From Isosphaeraceae bacterium (GTDB lineage Bacteria; Planctomycetota; Planctomycetia; Isosphaerales; Isosphaeraceae), in contig JARLIH010000074.1 in the NCBI GenBank assembly GCA_031291845.1, positions 1-64,000 on the forward strand: a stretch of DNA of 64,000 nucleotides, in the 5' to 3' direction. A program made the position numbers and the translations under genes. Under the pieces are notes generated by a model. That model was not told the DNA's origin. It saw nothing but the letters and a program-made list of their open reading frames with translations, and did not search any database. How positions within the stretch are numbered: position 1 is the stretch's first letter; each line of letters opens with the position of its first letter. Below are positions 55,656 to 63,827 of this stretch, piece by piece.

Positions 55656-55880
55656 ATGACTGACGACGCAGAACAATCTGGGACGCCGTGGCTGACACCA
55701 GCCGAGGCAGCCGAGTACCTCGGGGTCGCTCTAGGCACTATCCGTAACTGGACAAGCGCCCGGTACGTCCCGCACGCCAAGCGTGGTGGCGTCGTGCGTT
55801 ACCACCGGGATGACCTCGATCGCTGGCTCCGTCGGGGCGCGTGCGTCGGCCGGACCACGGTCGCGGATCTCGGCCGCTAA
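55656..55880 (+). CDS. Excisionase-like helix-turn-helix protein
   Basis: The 74-aa protein has a MerR/HTH_17-type domain: LTPAEAAEYLGVALGTIRNW (about residues 13-32), a wing around KRGGVVRYHRDDLDRWL. Such single-domain proteins act as excisionases or as regulators of integrative elements. It lies in the same strand order as the replication genes. Confidence 0.82.
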   Translation: MTDDAEQSGTPWLTPAEAAEYLGVALGTIRNWTSARYVPHAKRGGVVRYHRDDLDRWLRRGACVGRTTVADLGR

Positions 55881-56099
55881 GGTCTGCTCGCATTCGACAA
55901 TTCTTGTGAGTTTAGGTAACGCACGGGGGCGCCGCGTGCTCGTATGCTCGGGGCGCGGCGGAGACATGCCGGAAGCCGTGAGCGCATGAGCGTGTTGTAG
56001 CAGGGATCCCGCGCCGAGCGTAACACCGGCGCGCGATCGGAATCACGAGTATTTGGCGGATTGCCGGCCCGGTGAACCGCCCCGTTTAACTGGTATCCG

Positions 56100-57233
56100 A
56101 TGACGTTAGACCTGTTGTCGCACACGAAATCCCGGCCACCCTCGGCGCCGACGTCGAGCAAGCTGGCAGTACCGGGACAGCAATTCGATCCAACGACGCA
56201 CGTGGCTGCCGTGGCAATGTCCGATGGCGACCTTGAGGAGCTCGCCTCAAGGTTCCAGTCGGAGTATGAGGGCTTCCTGACGGCCGCCACGGACGCACTC
56301 GACCGGAAGCTACGCCTCGGCGAATTGCTCGTGCAAGCGCGCCAAATGTGTACCAAGCGCGGCACGTGGAGACCTTTCCTGGAGCGCGTCGGACTCGCGG
56401 ACAAGGAGCGGTTCGTGAGCGAGTGCATTCGATTCGCGGCCAACAGGCCCCAGATCGAAGAGGCGAAGCGGAACGGCGGTTCCGCTAACTCCGTGACCGA
56501 TGTCCGGGTGTTGCTCGCGACACCCAAGGCGCTCCCCGCCCCGAAGATCGAGTCGGAGCGCCCCGCGCAACGTGCGCGGGCCCCGCAATCCACCGAGGAA
56601 GTCAAGCGCGCGGAGCTGGCCCACGAGCTCAGCGCGGATTCCGAGAACCTTGAGCCGAGCGACCAGGTTGTCGAAGAGGCAACTGATCAGTTGGAGGAAT
56701 TCGCCGAGAACGATGGCGCAACCGCGCCTGAGCGTGCTCTTGCCGCGGAGGAGGCGCGAGAAGACGTCGCCTTGCCGGACGGCGTAGGCGCCGACGAACC
56801 TCCGACCACGGTCGGCCGTGCAGTTGCTGATCGCATCCACGAGATCGACGCACCGATGGAACTTTCCGAAGAGGAATGGCTGCGGTCGCTCCCCGCGCGC
56901 GCCAACCTCGAGAACCCCGCGCTTTTCGACGACGACGCGCGGCTCTACCGGATGGTACAGCCGCATCTCGATGCGATCGCTGAGGCCTGCGCGTTGACAC
57001 CCGAGCAAATCCGCCACTCGGGCTCGCGCAGCCTGGCCCGTAACAAGCTTCGGCTGTTGCTCGGTCACGCCGCACACATCTTGCCGCCGGACCAATGGCC
57101 GGCTTGTGACCAGTGCGGGGGCAGGTTCACCGACCTTCCGAATCGCAATCCGTGCGCCAGCTGCGAAGGCTCCGGTTTCCTCACGTTGCACGCGAGCATG
57201 GCGCCCCAGGGCAACCCGAACGACCAGAAGTAG
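56100..57233 (+). CDS. DUF3102-like protein with a C-terminal zinc ribbon
   Basis: The 377-aa protein has an N-terminal segment (about 55-120) with KLRLGELLVQARQMCTKRGT and FLERVGLADKERF, the pattern of DUF3102 proteins found on plasmids and phages. A long acidic linker follows (about 150-275). The C-terminus has CDQCGG and CASCEGSGF (about 343-365), a DnaJ-like zinc ribbon. A role in replication control or partition is possible for such plasmid proteins; the function is not established. Confidence 0.6.
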   Translation: MTLDLLSHTKSRPPSAPTSSKLAVPGQQFDPTTHVAAVAMSDGDLEELASRFQSEYEGFLTAATDALDRKLRLGELLVQARQMCTKRGTWRPFLERVGLADKERFVSECIRFAANRPQIEEAKRNGGSANSVTDVRVLLATPKALPAPKIESERPAQRARAPQSTEEVKRAELAHELSADSENLEPSDQVVEEATDQLEEFAENDGATAPERALAAEEAREDVALPDGVGADEPPTTVGRAVADRIHEIDAPMELSEEEWLRSLPARANLENPALFDDDARLYRMVQPHLDAIAEACALTPEQIRHSGSRSLARNKLRLLLGHAAHILPPDQWPACDQCGGRFTDLPNRNPCASCEGSGFLTLHASMAPQGNPNDQK

Positions 57234-57320
57234 TCGCAGGGTTGTTCCGAGCTCGATGGGCTCGGGACAACGTCTTTGATTCAGCACGTTTCCAAAATCG
57301 AATTTCAGCCACAAAAAACA

Positions 57321-57359
57321 GCGACGGCCATCCGCCCGCCAAAGCTAGATGGCCGTCGC
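57321..57359. repeat. Perfect 12-base inverted repeat before the primase gene
   Basis: GCGACGGCCATC (57321-57332) pairs perfectly with GATGGCCGTCGC (57348-57359). On the minus strand the stem runs into TGTTTTTT, like an intrinsic terminator, but no minus-strand gene is nearby. It may control translation or replication of the primase gene. Confidence 0.6.
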
Positions 57360-57380
57360 CCATCACAGGATTCCTTCGAC

Positions 57381-59285
57381 GTGACCAGCTTAGCAGACGG
57401 TTTCTCCGGGCGCAACGCCGCGTCTGCGGAGTACGATCCCGCACTCCCAACCTCAGCCGACGACCTCCCGCCCACGACCGCGCCGCCGGACGGCTCACCT
57501 CCCTCCGTGACGCAGCTCGACCCGCCCTGTCTGATCGGCGCGCTTGAACTGCTCGCCAAGGGCCTCCCCCCCGTCGTGTTGCGTGCCTCAGGCGAATCCT
57601 ATTACCGAGACAGCCAAGACCGCGAAGCGACCGGCAAAGAACCCCGCTTTGGCGAGTTCGGCTACCTCGCTTTGAGCGCCACCGAAGCATTACTCCGGGC
57701 GACGTGGGAGCGATACCCCGGGTCCGGACTCGGCGTACTGCTAGGGCTGTACACCGACAGGCCGGCGCGGTCAATCAAGGGCCTGATTGACCTGGAGGTC
57801 GATGATCCCGACGCCGCTGGTGAGCCTCTCCGACGCATATGGCCGGACGGACCGCCGGACACTGTGCGCTTCGAGTCGAGCGGGCCGGGACGCTGGCATT
57901 ACCTGTTCGAGATTGATGAGGCGACCGCGAGGCGACTGCGGGAAATCGGAATTTCCCAAGCGGTTCTCAAGGGTCTGCACACGCACCCGGACGGGCGGCA
58001 AGCTGGCGATCCGGCGTATCCCGGCCTTGAGATTCGCTTCGGCAATCTGATTCCGGGCTGGGTGTCGAACACGCTGTCCGTGGCGCCGCCCACGCCGCGT
58101 GCAGACGGTACTCCCCGCGCGTGGGTCGGAGACTGGCTCCTGCCGTTCCCGCAGGCTCTTTTCGACGACCTGGCTCGCTACAGCGCTGCGGCCATCAAGC
58201 ATCGCGCGGCGCAGGTCGCTGCCGCCGTCAAGCCAGAGCCGTTGCCGCGCGAGGAGCTGCGAGGACTCACGCCGCTGCAAAAGATCCTGTGTCAGCTCGG
58301 GGCACTCGGCATCAAGGTCAAGCGGACCTACTCCGACCCACGCTACAAGAGCTACGAGAGCTGCTGCCCCGCCCATGCGGACAACCGGCCGTCGTTTACC
58401 TTCAGCGAAGGCTCTGATTACGCGACAGGTCACGCGAACGGCAAGGCCGTCGTGAAGTGCTTCGCAGGCTGCACCACCGACAAAATCGTGACGGCATTGG
58501 GATTGTGGCAGGTCGACTTGTTCCCTGAGAGCGACGAACTGGCCAGAAGCGCTGCCCAGCGCCGCCCTGGGATCAATACGGTCCGTGTAGCGCACCCGCG
58601 GCCGGTCGTCCCGGATCTTCCCGAGGAGCTGAGAGACCGGTTTGAAGCGGACCACGAACGTTGCCGTGCTGCATTGGCGGCACGGCCCGACAAGCTCGCG
58701 GAACTTTCTCGCCGTCTCGGAGGCGTGTCGACCGAAGCCTTGGAAGTGCTGGGAGTGGGCTGGCGCGCGAGCAACTCGACGATCGATCGGAACTCCCGAA
58801 ACGACCTGATCGAGGTCGGACCGGCCTGGACATTTCCCATGTTCGACGGCGAAGAGCAGCTCGTTAACCTTCAGCGCCGCTTCGAGGACGAGACGCGCGA
58901 GAAGCGTGGCATGTGGCAGGGCCGCCTCGGTCTTTTCGTCCCGCGCGGCTGGAAGTCCAGGCCGGGCCCGATCTACATGCCCGAGGGCGCGTCCGACACG
59001 GCGGCGCTCTGGCAGCTCGGCTACCGGGCGATCGGCCGCCCGTCGAACACGGCGGGCGTGGACTACGCTGCCGTGCTCCTTGATGACGTTGACGCTCCGA
59101 TCCGGATCGTCGGCGAGAACGATGCGCGGGATGGTCACTGGCCGGGCGACCCGCGTCCTTTTTGCGAGCCGTTGCGTCACGAGTTGCCAGAGCACGACAT
59201 CGACTGGGTTCTGCCGCCCGAGGGCTGCAAGGACATGCGGGAGTATCTCGCCGATCAGATCTTGCGCTCGGAGGTACACTCATGA
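57381..59285 (+). CDS. Primase-polymerase/CHC2/TOPRIM fusion protein
   Basis: I chose the GTG at 57381, which has CACAGGA upstream; the frame is open to a TTG at 57276 but that part contains a strong hairpin. Residues about 50-240 resemble the archaeo-eukaryotic primase (Prim-Pol) domain: LIDLEVDDPD with Asp137 and Glu139, and GRWHYLF with His173. A DnaG-type CHC2 zinc finger follows: CCPAHADNRPS (Cys328/Cys329, His332) and CFAGC (360-364). The C-terminus (about 530-620) has PEGASDTAALWQLG and IRIVGENDARDG like a TOPRIM domain. The 634-aa protein probably primes replication of the island. Its stop overlaps the ATPase start. Confidence 0.72.
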   Translation: MTSLADGFSGRNAASAEYDPALPTSADDLPPTTAPPDGSPPSVTQLDPPCLIGALELLAKGLPPVVLRASGESYYRDSQDREATGKEPRFGEFGYLALSATEALLRATWERYPGSGLGVLLGLYTDRPARSIKGLIDLEVDDPDAAGEPLRRIWPDGPPDTVRFESSGPGRWHYLFEIDEATARRLREIGISQAVLKGLHTHPDGRQAGDPAYPGLEIRFGNLIPGWVSNTLSVAPPTPRADGTPRAWVGDWLLPFPQALFDDLARYSAAAIKHRAAQVAAAVKPEPLPREELRGLTPLQKILCQLGALGIKVKRTYSDPRYKSYESCCPAHADNRPSFTFSEGSDYATGHANGKAVVKCFAGCTTDKIVTALGLWQVDLFPESDELARSAAQRRPGINTVRVAHPRPVVPDLPEELRDRFEADHERCRAALAARPDKLAELSRRLGGVSTEALEVLGVGWRASNSTIDRNSRNDLIEVGPAWTFPMFDGEEQLVNLQRRFEDETREKRGMWQGRLGLFVPRGWKSRPGPIYMPEGASDTAALWQLGYRAIGRPSNTAGVDYAAVLLDDVDAPIRIVGENDARDGHWPGDPRPFCEPLRHELPEHDIDWVLPPEGCKDMREYLADQILRSEVHS

Positions 59286-60589
59286 TCGACGCAATGGCCG
59301 CAACACCACCCCTCGCTTTCGTTCCGTCGAGCGCACCGATCGCGCAGACCATGGCCGAGCGCTTTGGCATGGCCAATCAACAATTCCAGTCAGAGGCCGA
59401 CGACGCGCTGTTCCAGGAACGCCTTGGCCAACTCGACTTGCTGGACTCGGCGGCGTTCGCAAGCGCCGATTATTTACTCGAGTGGCTGGTCAAAGGCGTT
59501 CTCGTCAAAGGACAGCCGGCCATCTTCGGCGGGCCGAAAAAGTCGCTGAAAACAAGCCTGCTCATTGATTTAGCACTGGCCCTGGGGACGCCTCGCGGTG
59601 GGATTCGAGCCTCGTTTCTCGGGAAGTTCGACGTCCCCGCCCCGATCCAAGTGGGCTTGTTTTCGGGCGAGAGCGGGCAGCACACGGTCCAAGAGACAGC
59701 ACGCCGAGTGTGCCGTGCTCGTGGTATCGAGTTGGAGCGGTCAGGCGTCCGGTGGGGTTTCAACTTGCCCCGGTTGCGAAACGACATCGATTTGCGAGTC
59801 CTCAGGCACCGGATCGAGCAGTACGGACTGCAGGTGGTCATTCTCGACCCGCTTTACCTTTCACTCGTCGGCGGTACCTCGCAACTCGACGCCGCGAACC
59901 TGTTCCACATGGGCCCCGTCCTCGCGGACGTGGCCAACGTTTGCCTTGAAGCCGGGGCTACGCCGATCCTCGCTCACCACGCCCGCAAGGCCCGCCTCAG
60001 CCCGCAGGAGCGCTGGCAGCCGCTCGATCTCGACGACTTGGCGTACGCGGGCATCACCGAGTTTGCGCGACAGTGGCTCTTGGTTAGCCGGCGCGAGGCG
60101 TATCAGCCAGGCACCGGGTCTCACCAATTGTGGCTGCAGGTGGGCGGTAGCGCCGGGTTTTCGGGACTCTGGGGATTGGACGTGCAGGAAGGGACGGTAG
60201 ACGAACATTTCGGCGGGCGCCGTTGGCAGGTTCACGTGAAGACGGTGGACGAAGCGCTTCAAGCCAAACGCGAGTTGGTGGAGCAGCGCAAGACTGCGGG
60301 CAAGCGGAACGTCCGGGAAGATTTGGAGAGAAAGATCGTCAGCGCGCTGGAACGGTGCGGCCCCATGAACAAGACCGCGATCGCCCGCGAGGTGAAGAGG
60401 TCGAATGCCATCGTGGGGCCTGCACTAGACGACTTGGTCGAGGCGGGCGTGCTCGAGCGAGGAGTCTACAAGCAGAAGTATGGCCAGACGTGCGAACAGT
60501 TCGTCTTGGTGAAAAAACTGTCAACGGACACCGTTACGGTTGACCAGTCGGACTCGGACTCGGACAGTCAGACTGACTCGTCGGAATGA
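59282..60589 (+). CDS. RepA-like hexameric ATPase/helicase
   Basis: The ATG at 59282 overlaps the primase stop (ATGA). The 435-aa product has a RecA-fold ATPase of the AAA_25/RepA class: Walker A GGPKKSLKTS (about residues 83-92), GLFSGESGQHTVQE and Walker B VVILDPLYL (Asp189). PILAHHARK is a sensor region. The C-terminus (about 345-410) has a winged-helix motif, MNKTAIAREVKRSNAIVGPA, ending in an acidic DSDSDS tail. With the primase it forms a replication module, as on plasmids and satellites. Confidence 0.82.
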   Translation: MIDAMAATPPLAFVPSSAPIAQTMAERFGMANQQFQSEADDALFQERLGQLDLLDSAAFASADYLLEWLVKGVLVKGQPAIFGGPKKSLKTSLLIDLALALGTPRGGIRASFLGKFDVPAPIQVGLFSGESGQHTVQETARRVCRARGIELERSGVRWGFNLPRLRNDIDLRVLRHRIEQYGLQVVILDPLYLSLVGGTSQLDAANLFHMGPVLADVANVCLEAGATPILAHHARKARLSPQERWQPLDLDDLAYAGITEFARQWLLVSRREAYQPGTGSHQLWLQVGGSAGFSGLWGLDVQEGTVDEHFGGRRWQVHVKTVDEALQAKRELVEQRKTAGKRNVREDLERKIVSALERCGPMNKTAIAREVKRSNAIVGPALDDLVEAGVLERGVYKQKYGQTCEQFVLVKKLSTDTVTVDQSDSDSDSQTDSSE

Positions 60590-60599
60590 CTCTACCCAA

Positions 60600-60648
60600 G
60601 CAGACAGACAGACCGCCCCCTATAAGGGGGGGCGGTCTGTCTGTCTGC
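60600..60648 (+). terminator. Perfect 21-bp hairpin after the ATPase gene
   Basis: Twenty-one bases starting GCAGACAGACAGACCG (60600-60620) are perfectly complementary to 60628-60648 around the loop TATAAGG. It lies 10 bases after the stop. No T-run follows, so it may be a terminator helped by Rho, an RNA-stability element or an origin-associated structure. Confidence 0.6.
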
Positions 60649-60792
60649 GTATTAATGGTTAGTGGTGGGCTGTGGGTATTGCTGGAGCCTTTCCAACGAA
60701 CCACCAAAAAAAGAATTTCCAGTCTCGTTCGGGCGCTCCCGCGTGCCGCACCGGCGATGCCCCGTGTGCCGGACCTGAAGACCACGTGACCG

Positions 60793-61233
60793 ATGGAGCG
60801 GCGCAGAATACGAACGGAATCGCAACAAACCCCAAGAGACCGAAAGGCCAGAACGCTGAAGGCCCAGTCGTCGACACGTTTCGCCAACCGCTCGCTCCAC
60901 GAGACACTGCCCGAGGCGATCTTCACATACGTGGCGGGCCGCGCCTATCACCGCGGCGCGGCCGTGGTCTTTGGCGACCCGGCGTCTCTGGTCCGCGAGC
61001 CCGACTACCCGCACGACGGCAACGTGATCGCTGTAATCAACTCGAGCGGCCAATGCATCGGCTGCGTGCGGCGCGATCACGCTGAGTACTTCGCGCCCGC
61101 CATGGACGCCGGCGAGATCCGACTGACAGGGCGCCTGGGCGACGTCGACCCCCTCAACTACGAAGAGGACGAGGCGTTCCCGCCGCTCATCCTTCGGGTT
61201 GAGTTCACGTCGACATCTGCGGCGCGCACGTGA
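60793..61233 (+). CDS. Stand-alone HIRAN-domain protein
   Basis: The 146-aa protein has a basic N-terminal region of about 40 residues and then a HIRAN domain: FTYVAGRAYHRGAAVVFGD, LVREPDYPHDGNVIAV, GQCIGCVRRDHAEYFAPAMDAG. HIRAN domains bind single-stranded DNA 3' ends at stalled forks in SNF2 proteins such as HLTF and Rad5, and occur alone in bacteria. In this element it probably binds replication or damage intermediates; this role is inferred. Confidence 0.75.
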   Translation: MERRRIRTESQQTPRDRKARTLKAQSSTRFANRSLHETLPEAIFTYVAGRAYHRGAAVVFGDPASLVREPDYPHDGNVIAVINSSGQCIGCVRRDHAEYFAPAMDAGEIRLTGRLGDVDPLNYEEDEAFPPLILRVEFTSTSAART

Positions 61234-61452
61234 TCATGGGGCGACAAGCCGCCAGAAGATTTTCGCAGAATCGCGAAAAAACGGCCGAAACGTGGCATTG
61301 CGCGCGTGGTGGCATCGGCATAAGGTTTGGTAATAGGCCGGTGCGGACCGGCCAAGACCGATCGTTTCGCCGAGTCGTTCATATTTAGTTTGCCGGCAGT
61401 ACCCGGCCGAGCTACGTGGCGATGACCGCATATCGAGCAAGGAGGCTCGACT

Positions 61453-62028
61453 GTGGAACTACACCCCTGGATTTCGTACATTAAGGAATTCGCGCAGGGT
61501 GATCAGCCCTACGTCGACCTTACGGTGATCGGCGCGGGCCCTTCGCGCGACGCCGAGGGCTGGATCCCGTGCCGACTGGCCCTCGGTCCGGCAGACCGCC
61601 CCGTGCTCGGCACGGCTCGTGTCTGGGTGCGCACGGAGGATGAGGACTGCGTCGATCCAAACTGCCGCCACACCTCGACTCGATATTACATCGTCTGCGA
61701 GATCGAGACGTCCGCTACGACGCCCGGCCATTACCTCGAGATCGCGCCCACCTCGCCGTGTCATAGCGAGATTGGCATCGCCGTCTTCTGCCGGCTCATG
61801 CCATCGATCCAAGACGCCGTCCTCGAATCGAACGGCGAGAGCCCCCTATCTTCCACGAAGGTCGTCTTGCCGCTGTTGCTACGAGCTCGCGCCGTAGAAT
61901 TGGCGGCTCCCGAGCTGCCGTCGGCCTCGCGCTGCCCGGCGGTTAAGTTGCCACGCCGAAGAGTCGGGCAGGCGTGCTGGGACGGTCGCGGACGTTATGT
62001 GTGGAAAGCCGACCCGAACGGGTTCTGA
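61453..62028 (+). CDS. Unknown 191-aa protein of the island
   Basis: The GTG start has AAGGAGG upstream. The protein opens MELHPWISYIKEFAQGDQPY and contains VDLTVIGAGPSRDAEGWIP, a Cys-rich stretch CVDPNCRHTST (about 76) and IEIAPTSPCHSEIGIAVF-like strands. It ends in a basic tail. It has no membrane helix and no recognisable domain. Confidence 0.6.
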   Translation: MELHPWISYIKEFAQGDQPYVDLTVIGAGPSRDAEGWIPCRLALGPADRPVLGTARVWVRTEDEDCVDPNCRHTSTRYYIVCEIETSATTPGHYLEIAPTSPCHSEIGIAVFCRLMPSIQDAVLESNGESPLSSTKVVLPLLLRARAVELAAPELPSASRCPAVKLPRRRVGQACWDGRGRYVWKADPNGF

Positions 62029-62184
62029 TCGCCCGCCCGCGGCGCGCCGCCCTTCGCGGCCAATCACGCGTGTCGCAACGACAGCCGAAATCGGGCTTGC
62101 GCCCCGGTCGGCGGTCATCGAGACTAGCGCTATACGATCAGGCTTCGGCATTAGCCCGACTGACCATTTGGCCGAGGACGCAGC

Positions 62185-62385
62185 ATGCCCGCGCGCGAGC
62201 TTATTCGAACGAGCTTCTTCCTGACGCACGCCCAGCGCGAGCGTCTTAAGTTGATCACCGAGCAAACAGGGTCGCCGCTGTCCTTCCAGCTAAGGCGAGC
62301 CCTGGACATGTATTTCGCCGACCGCGACCCCGGGGCCGGCAACCTGACTCCGGCGCGGGCCGAAGTTCAGGAACAGCAACGATGA
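62185..62385 (+). CDS. Ribbon-helix-helix-like small protein
   Basis: The 66-aa protein has the layout of a MetJ/Arc DNA-binding domain: IRTSFFLTHAQRERLKLITE, then GSPLSFQLRRALDMYFADR. Such proteins are usually repressors or antitoxins. Its stop overlaps the next start (ATGA). Confidence 0.6.
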   Translation: MPARELIRTSFFLTHAQRERLKLITEQTGSPLSFQLRRALDMYFADRDPGAGNLTPARAEVQEQQR

Positions 62386-62750
62386 CGCTCCGAGAAGACG
62401 AGCCGTTTGACGTTGAACCCGGGCAGCCGGATGAGCCTCCTGCGTGCCTGGCCGTCCTCGGCCCAGACGAGGCTTGGCTTGACGATCTGATCCATGAGAC
62501 GGGCATTCCGGACACAAAGGCTTTTGCCTTCGACACCCAACTAGCACGTCGTGTCGGCTCGCTGCTGGAGTCGGAACTTCGGCTCGCGCGAGGTGAGTAC
62601 GCGGCCCATGGCGTGGTGTCTGGGCAGGCGCCGTTTCTGTCGGCCGCGACCCGATTGTTCGAAACTTGCGACCCTGCCCGCTGGCAGCCCGTTACCGACA
62701 TGGAGATCACGGTCGCTGCGGCCAGCAGGACGCACACTAACCACACCTGA
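62382..62750 (+). CDS. Unknown 122-aa acidic protein
   Basis: The start overlaps the RHH-like gene stop by four bases. The product is acidic, MTLREDEPFDVEPGQPDEPP, with helical parts such as WLDDLIHETGIPDTKAF and RRVGSLLESELRLARGEY. No domain is recognised. The coupling to an RHH protein resembles a toxin-antitoxin or paired-regulator layout, which is only a suggestion. Confidence 0.55.
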   Translation: MTLREDEPFDVEPGQPDEPPACLAVLGPDEAWLDDLIHETGIPDTKAFAFDTQLARRVGSLLESELRLARGEYAAHGVVSGQAPFLSAATRLFETCDPARWQPVTDMEITVAAASRTHTNHT

Positions 62751-62938
62751 GCAGTCCGTTCCGCTCGAAGCGAATTCTGCTCCAAGAGGTTCAGGACCCC
62801 GAAACCGCGTAACTCGCCGTACCCAAACCCTCGCCAAGAACGAGGTTAACAACTTACCGTCCGGGGCTCGGCCACGCCGATATCGGACATCCGTCAGCTC
62901 CTACTCGATCCCTGCCACAAACCCTTGCGACTACAGGC

Positions 62939-63601
62939 ATGCCCACACGCACAACAACCCGTCGCCGCGGCCCCACGCCGCCTCTCGAGCTCTCCCAAGC
63001 GAGCAAGCGTGAATATGAGCAGCAACTCCTCATTTGCAACCCCGGCTCCCCGTCCCGTTCCAAGCGCTGGCGTTTTCGACGCGCCGAGGCATTGTTCATG
63101 CTCAACGTCGCCCCAATGCCAACTCGCGACGACTCCTGGGTTCGTCGCGCCGTCAGGTTCCATGCTGACAACTGGAAGCGCAACATGCGACTTCCGGGTA
63201 GCCCCGTCCCCCGGGTAAAGCTCGACTCGGTGATCGCCGCAGCCGCTGACCTTTGGAGCGCGCCCGAGCCCTTCAAGCGTTGGGAAACGGAGGCGCGGTT
63301 GCTGGCCAATCAGGCGTTCGTGGACATAGCAGCTCGGGTCGGGGAGCCCCAGGAGGTGATTGAGGCGTACCATGCCTTATTCTTCGATGTCGCCGACAAG
63401 CGTGAAGCCAAGTCGCGCTGGCCCTATGTCGCGATTGACCTTGGCGCTGACGACGAGTTCCGGGCGCCGGAGTTGCCGGCATCCTGGAAGTTGCTCGCGA
63501 GCGTCGGGTGCCTGCGCGCCTTGGAACTGATGGCGGAAGCCCACCCGGCCGCCGATGTCGTACTCGGAACTGACGGTATCGCGGTTGCGCCCGAAGAGTA
63601 G
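62939..63601 (+). CDS. Unknown 220-aa protein of the island
   Basis: The protein starts MPTRTTTRRRGPTPPLELSQ and is mainly helical, with basic stretches SRSKRWRFRRAEALF and RRAVRFHADNWKRNMR. The second half is acidic. It has no recognisable domain, signal peptide or membrane helix. The basic N-terminus would fit nucleic acid binding. Confidence 0.55.
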   Translation: MPTRTTTRRRGPTPPLELSQASKREYEQQLLICNPGSPSRSKRWRFRRAEALFMLNVAPMPTRDDSWVRRAVRFHADNWKRNMRLPGSPVPRVKLDSVIAAAADLWSAPEPFKRWETEARLLANQAFVDIAARVGEPQEVIEAYHALFFDVADKREAKSRWPYVAIDLGADDEFRAPELPASWKLLASVGCLRALELMAEAHPAADVVLGTDGIAVAPEE

Positions 63602-63827
63602 CCCGACGCGCTGTGGCTCAGCGGCAAACCGCTCTCCAAGTCGTGAGCCGATATGCATCTCAAGACACTGTTGCGACTGTTTCGGGCCAGGCTCACCGCA
63701 GCATCCAGACCGGAGCCTGAGCCGGCGAGGGTATCTAAAATTAACAAAAAGTTGGGAGTATTTACAGGCAAGCTCCCCGACCGCAATGTTTGGGGCAATG
63801 CCGGCGGCGTAGGCCAAGGACCGGGCC

